DNA of 64,000 nucleotides from contig CM065804.1 of NCBI GenBank assembly GCA_033398695.1, positions 50,437,501-50,501,500 of the forward strand, written 5' to 3'. The translations under genes and the position numbers were made by a program. Shown one piece after another: positions 46,682 to 57,000 of the stretch; position 1 is the first letter of the stretch, and every line of letters begins with the position of its first letter. The DNA comes from Orobanche coerulescens. Lineage: Eukaryota > Streptophyta > Magnoliopsida > Lamiales > Orobanchaceae. The notes under the pieces are model-generated. The model was not told the DNA's origin and searched no databases. It saw nothing but the letters and a program-made list of their open reading frames with translations.

Positions 46682-49436
46682 TAAATGGTATAAGAGCTTA
46701 GGTTGTGGAAACCTATGCTGTCGGGTCAAGTCGTGTTGTTTGAGTCTTGTTTCGTTGGATTTTATCTGACTGAGTCGTGTCGCGACGCGTCGTCTGAGTT
46801 GGTTGGTCGTGATTAGTATCGTGGGGCGATCATCACCTTCGTGCGACTTGTTGATGTAAGTCTCCCTTCTTTGTGTTTGTGCCTCGTCTGATGCGAGCTA
46901 CTGGTATGATTATGTGTTAATTGACGGAATCCTCTTATGGATTTTGATTTCGTGATATGTGGTTATTTGACTCTCATATTTCGTTTATATGAGGAGTAGT
47001 GTTGCTGGATTGTGCATGTTGGACTGTATTTCTTTTATCCGCTGCGTGAGTTCTTTTGTAATGGCTTTCGGTATTTTACCGACTGAGTTTTATTTCGAAA
47101 ACCGATTCCCTTAACCGAGTTTTTGGCATTATGGCCTTGATCGTTTTGGCGAAATTTTTGTGACGGTATTTAGTATTTTGTAAATGGCGTTTGTGAGTTT
47201 TTGAAATATTACCGTCATCGGCCTTTTTGGCGTTTTTGTAGATGGTTTTTAGTCTGGTGGGTTCCTGCGTGGAACCCACGGCGCTATAATGTTCCGTGTA
47301 ATTACCTGAAATTTTTGGGCATTCTAGCCCATTGAATTATCCTTGAAAACCTTGAGTATCTTAGAAAATAAATTTCGAGACATACTTTTAAAATGAATTA
47401 TTTTCTCGTGGTACATCTAAGGTGCCACAATATGTTTCAAAATTCTTCTACCTCGAGGACCAAAATATTTTGAGATATTTTCAATGTTTTAGAAACACTT
47501 TTACTTAGACCCGAGGGTCGAATATTCTGAAAGTTCTTCACTAAGTGAAAGTATCCTCATTTTTTATCAAATCCGAAATGGTTCTCCAAAGTCTCGATAA
47601 CGATGTTTCACGTTTGTACTTTTTTGAAAGGTGATACTCAAGATCAACCGGTATTTTTCTAAATTATTTTCAAAAGGAGGTTTTCGTTTTTAAAACCTAT
47701 CCATTCCCGTTTGAGGGCTGGGTATGCATGTATGATGTTCGCGTTGTCGTTATGATTGCTCCCGAGTATGATCGAGTTGGTGGCATGAACGTTGAGGCGT
47801 TGCCACGTATTTGTTGTACTAGCCCTCGGTGAGAGGTGTGAAATGATATTTAATGGTTGTCGCCTCGTGGTGGATTGCATGTTGTCACACGAGTGTGAGC
47901 TGTTGAAGCTTGGATTTTTGTGCGTTTATGCACATGGGTGATTGTTTCATGATGTTTGTGATTGTGTGCTGGCTATCGTTCGGGCTATTGTAATCGTCGA
48001 ACGATGCCGTTTTTGTTTTGATTTTTTTATGCGTTGATATGTTATGCTAAGTTGGCATCTCCGGTATGTTATTTTGTGGTGTTATGTTCCATTGTATCTA
48101 GCATCTGTATTTTCGGTAAGCCAAGCCGAGGCATTTCAACCGTGGTGTGCCGGGGGCATGCACGTACGAATTGTCCTTCTCGTCAGTAACGCATTTCACG
48201 TGTGGACCCAAGAGACACAAGATCCAGTTTTGCGAGTTGGGTTCTGAGTCTTTCGGGGCACGAACTTCAGTACAAATATCAGGATCGGCTCTAAGAGGCA
48301 CATGGGAAATGTTTCCGTCAGCTGCTTTTGTGTTGTTGCCTTGTTTTCATTATTGTGAGTTGCGGGGACGACCTTCTTTTATAAGAGGTCGAATGTAATA
48401 CCCGTATTGTTTTTGGACTTCTGCATTTCCTCTTCCTCAAGTCTATTGACTCGCTCGTGTTCGTTGATACTTTCTGAACTTGTTATGTATTTTGGTTTCA
48501 TCGTTCGAACGAGCTGTGATCTTGTTTTGGGTCAATCTGGTTATCGCTGTGACTTTTCCGAGTTCGGTTCGATTCTTGTGAACCTTGTTCGGAAGTAACA
48601 TCTTTTGGTTATACTAGTTCTTTTATTCGAAGTGGATCGGATTTTGAACTTCTGTATTTCGACTCTGTCGACTCGTTTATGTTCGTTGATATTTTCTGAG
48701 CTTGTCCTGCCCCTTGCTTTTGTTGATCGAACGGGTGTGGTATTGTTTCGGATTAACTCGTTTGTCGTTGTGACTTTTCAATTGCTATTCCCTTTCCTGT
48801 GGATCTTATGTGAATGCACATCTTGTTTTTTTCACCGGATCATATATTGTCTCGAGTCGAGATGTGAACCTTGGAGTTGTTGTTTGAATTTTATTGTTCT
48901 TCATGATTCGAACATGACTGTTCGATTTTTGTTGTCTCGATCGTTGTGGCTCGATTGTTTGATTGTTCGGTTTTTGTTGATCTCGTTTCGTGATTGTTGA
49001 ACGTTCAGACTCCTTCGTAATTCCCTTAAGTTCGGGAAATTAGTCTCGTTTTCGATCTTCCGACCCATTGGGCGGTGGAATTCCGTATTTGTTCAGCGAT
49101 TGGCTCGCGTTTTGAGTGATGTACCGTTGGGTTGGTCAATCGTATTGATTTTCGTTCGTTGTGTTTTGTGATTGTTCGGATAATCGACTTGATTGTATTA
49201 TCTGTTTGATGACGCTTGTCACTTGTTGGTTTTATTATGTCTCTAACAGTGGCGTTGTGTTGGTCGTCGTGGAGCGTGTTTTCACGCCGTATATTCCTTT
49301 GCGTTGCTTGTAATGTTTTGCCGTTGGGAGTAAGTTACGCATTTCTTATGTATCTCGTTGAGTTTTCCTGGCGGGATATTGCTTCTCCCTACTTGTTTTA
49401 AGTTTCGGGACGAAACTTCTTTTAAGGAGGGTAGTA
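46682..49436 (+). other. Internal region of D, no gag-pol, chimeric
   Basis: TGGTATAAGAGCTTAGG (46686-46702) is the PBS, one or two bases off the initiator-Met tRNA complement. From about 46990 to 47295 the sequence resembles the last 400 bases of the LTR of C (TTTTGGCATT..GGCCTTG, TGACGGTATTTAG, GGAACCCACGGCGCTATAAT). At 48351-48412 a PPT-like CGGGGACGACCTTCTTTTAT and LTR-start-like TGTAATACCCGTATTG occur, similar to B. The final PPT (CGAAACTTCTTTTAAGGAGG) ends at 49436. Open frames have no recognisable domains. Confidence 0.7.
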
Positions 49437-52335
49437 TGTAATATCCGCAATTTCGATTTCTGGTAATTTTATTTTTTCGGAGGGAGTCCGTTTCGACGAC
49501 TCGTTCGTGACCGTATCTTCATTCTGAGAATGATTAATTCTGCACTTTTTGTCATCCGAGTTCGTTTCGGTATCGTTTTGTTGAGTTCCATGTTCTTAAG
49601 CGGCTTTTCTGTACATGAGTTCGATTCGCACGAATCTCGTCCGAAACTATTGTTTTGAGCTTCTCGTAAGTTCATTTAATGTTATTATTCGTGTTGCGAG
49701 CTTTGGATTGGTGTTTCGATCGTGTATCGTGTATTTCGGACGTTTTGGGCCGTTTTCGTAATTTCCCAAAGTTTGGGGTAATTACTTCCGTCGTGGAATT
49801 CCGACACTTCGGGTGGTCAGAATCGTGTGTTCTCTTAGCGCTTGGATTCGTCTTTGCGAGTACTTCATAATCGTATCTCCGATGTTTAATCAGGTCCGAA
49901 TTTCGAGGTTGTCCGGGCCGTCGGAGTGGCCACGGCCGAGTCACGGCCAAGGCAGGCCTGGCCTGGCCGAGTTACGGCCGTAAGGTACCGGTTACGGCCG
50001 TACGTGCTCGGCAAACATGGCTGCACGAATGCCGGTTACGGTCGTAAGGGCTGTCAGTTATGGCCGTATGGGTGCCAGGCAGTGTTCGGACGAATGCCGG
50101 TTACGGCCGTAAGTTCCTGCCGGGTACGGCCGTAAGTGCCGAGTTACGGCCGTAAGGCCCTGTCGGTTACGGCCGTAAGCAATCGGCAGGCGCTGGGCAG
50201 ATTTTGACGAATGCCTGTTACGGCCGTAACCCTGTCGGCATATATAGGCCAGGGGACTCGGCCAGACCTCATTTTCCCACTTTTTCTCATTTCTTGCGGC
50301 GGCTGGCGATGAGGGTTCAGGAAATCGAGTTCTTCGCCAATTATAATCATTTCTAAGGCATTTTGGAGGATTTTTGTCGATTATATCATCGTCCAATCCG
50401 TGTTCTTCGTCCGAATCAAGGTATTTTGGCTTTAACCCTTGTTTTTGAAGATTTTGGGGATTTTCCTTTTGATTTCGATTTCAATCCGTTTTTGATCAAT
50501 TAATTGTTGTATAAACGTTGTTTTGAACTTGTTCTATGGATTGGATACTCGTATCTTTGGTTCGTTCGACCCGAGGGATGATTTCTTTGTTCTTGAAGGG
50601 TCTTGAACATTTAATGATCGATTAAATGTTCGAATGAGTTCCTTCGATATTTCTTTGGATTTACGTTGTTTTTTGCCTTGATTCTCGTTGTAATCATGTT
50701 TTATTGTTCCTTTCGGAGGATTATAGGTGCTCGAGTATTCCGAGTTGAATCTCGTTGGTGTTTGATGATTCGTGTGGTGTTATTTCCATCGTAATTTCGT
50801 TGCTATCGCGTTCTAGATAGTGTTCGGGAATTCGAGGGCTACCCGGCCGTATCCGTTCATTTTTTCCATTGCTCGTGGTATCGAGGCAAGTACCTTGTCC
50901 ATACAATTCTTGTTTTGTCAATTCTTGTTTTGTGGATATGATAATTAGTGATCGTCTCTATGTGTTTGTTTGATCGTTTGATTTAAACTTTCAAAAGATT
51001 CGGTTTAGCCTCGTTAAGGGCTCACTTTCAAAACGCATGTGTTTTGTGAATGGTGTGTTTTGGGGAATTGATTATGATTTGATTGTTTTGAACGTTGAGG
51101 GCTTTGGTGATACCCCTGTTGTTTAAAGTTATGGAATCATGTATTCCGCGTTAATCGTGTTGTGTTGTGATGAGTTTGATAACGGTGTCGAGTAAGTGGC
51201 CATCTCTAGAGTAACGTGTGTGTGTGTATGCTCACTACGGGTTAGATCCAACGGGGTCTCGGTAGGGGTCCACGGAGGTGTGGATCGACGAGCTTTGCTT
51301 TTAACCACTATTGGTTAGATCCGGCGGGGTCTCGGTAGGGGTCCACGGAGGTGTGGATCAACGGTTAATTGTGGTGCATTTTACAAATGTGTTTTGAGAT
51401 TGGCGTTTCCGGAAACGAGTGTTTTGATCGGTGATTTCATGATTTGCATGCATTGACTAAGTGTGTAAGAGGTAAGTTGTTCATTGGCCTACTTGGCTAG
51501 GATGGCACTAGAGTATTTTGTCGTATGTGTTTAGTCGTTTAATTGTGGGGTTTTGATGTTGGAAAATGAACCTTGCTATCGTTCTCGTATACTGTGATTT
51601 GATGTAATTTGGGGCTAAAATCCCAACGGTTTTGTAAAGGTCATTTTACGGAAAATAAACCTTCGGGGTGGTGACCCCTTTCTTATTTCGAGTTTTGGAA
51701 AGAGAAGGATTCGATAATCCTAAATTGTTTTCTATTAAAACTCTCGATGGCATTGTAAACTGTTTTATAAATTGTTTCCATTGATTTGTGATCTTTCGGT
51801 TTTGGAATGTTTTTCCCAAACTCTTGCCTCGGGAAGTACTTTTCATTTCGTTTGGATCTTTGAGGATTCCTAGTTATTATTATTCGTGGAATGTGAATTG
51901 TATGACTCGTATTTTGCTCTTTGTTCTTGCACTAGCAAAACAGTGGAGTTTTGCTAACTCCCGAGTATTCGGGGGGTGGATGTCTGTTTTTGCATTCAGG
52001 TTTTGGGAGCGTAACATAGGGTCGGCACGAAGGATGATGAAAGATGATCGATACTAATCACATGAGGAACCGTACGTTGTGTATTGGTTCAGTTGTACTT
52101 TATTTTCCGCTGCTATATTTTTTCCCCATTGTACGGGAGTGGTTGTATTTTGACCCATGCGTGGGTATGAATTGTAATTGAGTTGTATGTTTTTATTGAA
52201 ATACCAAATCGGTCTACTGAGTCATTTTAGCCTTGAAGGCATTGTTGAGTTGTTCGATGTTGTTACCATCCTGGTATATCCTTGAGGAAAGGTTCTATGG
52301 CGTGTAATATCCCTGAGCGGATTGGGGGTGTTACA
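49437..52335 (+). repeat. 3' LTR of element D
   Basis: Collinear with the 5' copy. It has regular TTACGGCCGTAA units, TATA at 50240-50246, donor-like ATCAAG/GTATTTTGG at 50421 (mutated to AAC/GTATTT in the 5' copy), the GGTTAGATCC pair at 51241-51364, and module plus acceptor-like TGCATTCAG/G at 51926-51999. Confidence 0.92.
49972..50229 (+). promoter_or_regulatory. TTACGGCCGTAA palindrome array in U3 of D (3' LTR)
   Basis: About nine units of the perfect 12-bp palindrome TTACGGCCGTAA or one-base variants, often preceded by CCGG, end 10 bases before the TATA box. The layout equals the arrays of A, C and E. Confidence 0.82.
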
Positions 52336-52816
52336 ATGGCTAACCCCGTCGTGGGCTTTATTTTTTAGGATATTGGATATCGAGCTTGTAGCGGTCGTGA
52401 AGAGATGAGCTTCCCGGAGGATACTGTCTATGGCATGTGTTTGTGAATCGAGTATTCTGATTTGATGTTGTATTCCGTTGCGTGAGTATTCTTAAATGTC
52501 CTCTTGGTTTTTGGCAACTTGAGGTACATTGGAAATGATTTTAAACTATTTTGTCGGTACGTGTAAGCGATAGCTTAATGTATGTTTGTAAACTGTTGAG
52601 TTTTGGTATTTCGGGCCTTGTGATTTCAAATGAGATTTTACGATGGTTTTGTTAAACGGGTTTTGTAAAGTCTTTGGGAATTTTAAAGATAGTACTGTTG
52701 TTAACCTCTTGGACGTTTGTTAATGTTTGCGAAAATGTCTTTTAGCCTTGTGGGTTCCGTCTCGGGGCCCACGGCGCTGTAATATTCCTGGATGGCTCTG
52801 AGGGTGTTACAATTAT

Positions 52817-53814
52817 GATATTTGTAAATATCAATAGGTCGATCGGTGTAATCTTTGATAAGGCCTTTTGTTCTTGAATCCCTTGTAAGTTGCGCGTCTC
52901 CTTCGTCTTCCTTTTATAGCTAGAACTATTCTAAACTATATCTTTACATTTTGTAATAGAAACCTCGGGCTAGATTCGGGGGGAGTATGATGAGAAGAGA
53001 AAAAACAATAAGATAATAGGAAGGCACGACATACAAGTCGTATTATGAATATTACAATCATAATTGAATCACCAATCTAATTGATCTACTACGGCTATAC
53101 CACCCACGATGCATTAATCATTTAAGCATTCATAAGCACATATAATACATAAAATATACTAAATATCGACTATCGATAAGTTGTATAATATATGAAATAT
53201 GCCAAATATCGACAATCGATAAGTAATAAGTTCCGAGGGCCAAAACATCGAACCGGGTAAAACGGGAAATTAATTTCCAGGAATACATGAAGAGAACGAG
53301 CTCAAAACAGGTGCGGAAGTGGCCTGGACCTTGGTCCGAGCAGCCTGGACTGCAGTCCCTTGGTCCAGACCGCACGACAGGGCTAGCACACAGGCCTGGA
53401 TCGCGGTCCCCTTCCCCCAGACCGCTCGGCAGCCCATGTTTCAGCACACCATCAGGTATTTTTTGAGTTTTTGAGTATACAGCTTATGTATACTTCATGT
53501 ATTCATCTTATGTATATAACAACTAATATCTTTCTGAGCAATATAAATATATAAACAAGTAGATCAAATCTATATTTATACAACCTCAGAATCAAAATAT
53601 AATTATGTTCTTATGAAAATTTTAAAGAAGTATAATCTTTACATAAACAAATTTATGTTCATATGCACCTCTTGAAATTCATAATCCTAACATAAAATTT
53701 ATATGTAGATCAAATCATATGTTCTTTGATTCTTGGATCATTAGTAGAACTAAATCATCACATGAATCTCCATATATCAAAGAACCATATATGTCAAGAT
53801 CAAACATGTAAATC

Positions 53815-53866
<52 letters not shown>

Positions 53867-54020
53867 TCGAAACACAAATCTATTAAAATTATACATATCA
53901 CCATATTTATAAATATACATAGATAAAATTTATATATCATATATATAAACATCATACATCCCATATATGAACATCATATATCAACATATATGAATATCGA
54001 AACATGAAAATATACTAATC
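52817..54020 (-). other. Leader of copia element G, PBS-proximal part
   Basis: AT-rich non-coding DNA between C and the PBS of G, with a GC-rich patch at 53320-53440 made of CTGGAC/GGTCC-like repeats and an AT/GA microsatellite. I see no supported gene; the open frames are low-complexity. Confidence 0.5.
53819..53867. repeat. (AT)n(GA)n microsatellite
   Basis: About 14 AT units run directly into about nine GA units. Confidence 0.95.
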
Positions 54021-54032
54021 GCTCTGATACCA
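54021..54032 (-). other. PBS of copia element G
   Basis: On the minus strand the bases are TGGTATCAGAGC, exactly complementary to the 3' end of initiator methionine tRNA. It sits one base after the LTR end and fixes G's orientation. Confidence 0.88.
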
Positions 54033-54033
54033 C

Positions 54034-56172
54034 TATTGGATTTTTATCGAACTAATAAGATTTATGATCTCATCTTATATCGAGATAGTGCATCGGAAAT
54101 ATAAATATAATATGTAAAACCCTTCTAGGATCCAAGTATATTATTAAAGTACGAAGAACAAGATTGTTACCTCTTGTAGCGTGTTTTCGATCGAGTCTTC
54201 TAGAGACGTTGCAAGAAGCGAGCGTCCTCTACGGTATCCACACAACGAACAAGTCCCGAGCATCTAACGTATTGCTAGATCCGATTCAATAAAGAATTCA
54301 CTTAAATCAATTTGAATATAGATATATTCTTGAGTATGATAAGAACAAGAACACCAAGAATTTTATTCAAATGTTCTTGAACTTTGATCTAAAATAACAA
54401 CTATGAATCTTATTCAATATGTTATTAAAGATCAAACTCAGAAGATAAGATGAAGATTAGATGAGTATTCTAAATACTTTTCTTGATCAAAGAATCAATC
54501 TTCAAAGATATGAAGATATATTCTTGATCCTTTTGATTATTCAACTCTTGAATATTATCTTCAAGACTTTTAGAGAGAGAAATATCAAAATCAAATTTTT
54601 TATTCTCTCTACACAAATAATGTCTTCTCTTGTGTTTGGTCAAGTGTGAGGGAAATCACAAGACACTATTATATAGCCATCTACTTGGTTAAGGGTTCAC
54701 CAACCCCTTCACCAACCATAATCAACCGGAACAAAATAGTTGCTCTGCTGGTTTAAGTGTGTGAACCTGTAGGTTATAATTAATACGGCAATGAGTATAA
54801 AAAATAATTTTATGACTCATAAATCATAAGTGGCCTCTAGCTAGACATTATGACTACCTGCATTAAAAGAATTAATTCGATGGCACGAACGAAATCCCGT
54901 TACTGTATAATATTAAATCCTCCCGTCGCATGATATCCTAATTAAGCATAAGGCATGGATAAGTCGACCTTATATAGCTTAATTAATATTCTTAATCTCA
55001 AGTTAAAATTGTCCCATTCAAATATTTATCAATAACTCTTTATTGATCAATTTGAGCATAGCCATGCATTTGAACAATTTAACTTATCAAGGGCCCGTGG
55101 ATATCTTCTCCATTTTATAGGAGGGACAAGTCCCCTCTGGACAAACTACTTCCCTCTGCATAAATCGTACCGTATCCAATCACAAACTATATGGTCCCTT
55201 GTTGCAGAAGACGTTGTTATTATGTTAAAATACGATAGTCATTATATAGGAAACTGTAGTGTTTTTAGTAGGGCTGGCAATTTCCGACACGACACGATAA
55301 CCCGACACGAACACGCACGAAATTAATGGGTTAGTGTTTGGCCTTATCGTGTTCATGTCCTTATCGTCTCGACACGATAAGGACACGCTAATTTTGTGTT
55401 GTGTTCGTGTCAGATTCATGTCGTGTTCGTGTAACACGATAACTTTCGTGTTCGTGTCGTGTCGTGTTGTGTTCATGTAACCCGATAATATTTATATTCT
55501 TTTAACATTAATTTTATTATCATTTTAAATATTTTAAGTTTATTTTCTATTTTTTTTATTTGAATTTATCGATTCGTGTCGTATCGTGTCGTTATCGTGT
55601 TGTGTCAACACGAAAAATATTGTGTCATATCGTGTTCGTGTCGTGTTCATTTCGTGTCCGTGTCCCAACCTTTCGTGTCATGTTCGTGTTCGTGTCGGGC
55701 ATATACTTAACGAGTCGTGTTCGTGTTTGGCCTTATCGTGTCGTGTCATTATCGTGTCGACCCTATAACGACCCAACACGCACGAATTGCCAGCCCTAGT
55801 CTTTAGGTAATATGGAGTTAAATAATATATAACAATCAAAGGAATTATAATGACTTAATCCATATATAATTCTCTTTGTTAGGTCATATCCAATACGATG
55901 TCTCTACATGTATCTATGACGTGATATAACATCTCATGTTCATGACCAGTAAAACATAGCCATCGTACCATTATCATACTAGTAATCATATTACTAGGGA
56001 TATCTAGAATAAATATTCTTTAATGCTTTAACGAGCTTTACTATCAAGTCACATACTTGATGATTGTAAGCAGAATATTAATTCAATAATATAATCAATA
56101 TTATATATATTAAATAATAATAAATGTCTCCACATTATTATTAAACAATATACTTAGAGCATAATACTAACA
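54034..56172 (-). repeat. 5' LTR of copia element G
   Basis: On the minus strand it starts TGTTAGTATTATGCTCTAAG (56172) and ends AAAAATCCAATA before the PBS; the last CA has probably become TA. Length 2.14 kb including a 530-bp MITE. A TATA-like GGCTATATAATAG (about 54668-54680) lies in sense orientation. Beyond 56172 pol sequence of element H starts, so G inserted in H. Confidence 0.8.
55269..55798. mobile_element. hAT-like MITE in LTR of G
   Basis: Inverted ends TAGGGCTGGCAATT and AATTGCCAGCCCTA with eight-base flanks gtttttag (55261-55268) and gtctttag (55799-55806), a TSD with one mismatch; both fit hAT elements. The 530 bases consist largely of CGTGTCGTGTTCGTG-type repeats in both directions, so the whole can fold back. 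Confidence 0.85.
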
Positions 56173-56175
56173 CTC

Positions 56176-57000
56176 TCAAGGGCATGGCTGACTCCATGCC
56201 AAATCATTTGGTCAGCTCCCTTGTGTATTTGGCTTGATTTATGAAGATACCTGTTTCAACCTGTTTGACTTGTAAACCAAGAAAGAAAATTTTAGTTTAC
56301 CCATTATGCTCATTTCAAATATTCCTTGCATAAGATTTTAGATTTTTTCACACAATTCAGGATTGGCTGAACCAAAGATGATATCATCCACATATACTTG
56401 AACAAGCAATATGTGGTCTTCATATTCAATTTTGAATAGTGGTTGTCCAGATTTCCTTTGCTGAATCCATTTTTCGCAAGTAATATGGATAATGTCTCAT
56501 ACCAGGATCTTGGTGCCTGTTTGAGTCCATATAAGGCTTTCAACAGTTTGTGCACCTTGTCTCCTTTAATAAATCCAGGAGGTGTGTTCTACATACACTT
56601 ATTCTTCTAGTACTCTATTTAGGAAGGCGCTCTTCACATCCATTTGATACAATTCTATACTTTTGAAGGCTGCATAGGCAAGAAATGTCCTTATTGCATC
56701 CAAACTTTCTACTGGTGCATAAGTTTCATCAAAAACTATTCCTTCACATTAAGCATATTCTTTTGCAACCAATCTAGCTTTATTCCTAGCAATAGCTCCA
56801 TCTTCATCATATTTTTTCTTGTAGACCCACTTGGTTTCATTGAATTTCTTGTGGTATGGTCTATCCACTAGCTCCCATACATTGTTTCCTTTCATTTGGT
56901 TTAGTTCTTCTTGCATGGCATTTACCCAAGTATAGTCATCCAGGGCTTGTTCTGTTGTCTTTGGTTCTATCCGATATATAAAGCATGAGAACATGGACAT
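56176..57000 (-). pseudogene. pol: pol of H: reverse transcriptase fragments
   Basis: 57000-56749 reads EPKTTEQALDDYTWVNAMQE, ELNQMKGNNVWELVDRP, TKWVYKKKYDEDG and ARNKARLVAKEYA, then a stop. 56555-56310 reads HKLLKALYGLKQAPRSWYET, and the catalytic VYVDDIIFGSA is in another frame near 56405-56370. Stops and shifts separate the pieces. RNase H is missing because G is inserted at 56172. Confidence 0.87.

Larger units (their letters stand above)
43745..52335 (+). mobile_element. Element D: non-autonomous gypsy-type LTR element
   Basis: LTRs 43745-46681 (2,937 bp) and 49437-52335 (2,899 bp), perfect TSD atggc (43740-43744 and 52336-52340), PBS at 46686 and PPT before 49437. Internal DNA is only 2,755 bp with no gag-pol domain. 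The two LTRs are very similar outside the palindrome array, so insertion into C was fairly recent. Confidence 0.93.
15402..52811 (+). mobile_element. Element C: non-autonomous gypsy-type LTR element with nested insertions
   Basis: The 5' LTR is 15402-18947 and the 3' LTR 36050-52811, with a perfect TSD attat (15397-15401, 52812-52816). Removing E, the CACTA element, D and their duplicated bases leaves about 9.4 kb: LTRs of roughly 3.55 and 3.47 kb and 2.4 kb of internal DNA. The internal part has a PBS and PPT but no gag or pol domain, which is the layout of a LARD (large retrotransposon derivative). Mobilisation would need proteins from a relative with the same ends; the terminal block resembles those of A, B, D and F. 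Confidence 0.9.
36050..52811 (+). repeat. 3' LTR of element C, split by CACTA element and D
   Basis: Segments 36050-37152, 41842-43744 and 52336-52811 align with the 5' LTR and end GAGGGTGTTACA. Total about 3.47 kb. The two insertions are flanked by gtt and atggc duplications. Array 36329-36816 and TATA 36829-36837; the small downstream array cluster lies at 42212-42290. Confidence 0.92.

Noticed and set aside
48147..49000. Open frames of 83-131 residues in the internal region of D as gag or pol
   Set aside because: Cys/Leu/Phe-rich without zinc knuckle, protease, RT or integrase motifs; TTC/CTT-rich DNA explains their length.
53130..53447. 105-residue minus-strand open frame near the GC-rich patch
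   Set aside because: It lies in the untranslated leader of G and the GC-rich end is a short repeat; no family similarity.
55560..55799. Overlapping open frames of 79 and 60 residues in the MITE
   Set aside because: They are translations of CGTGTC repeats.
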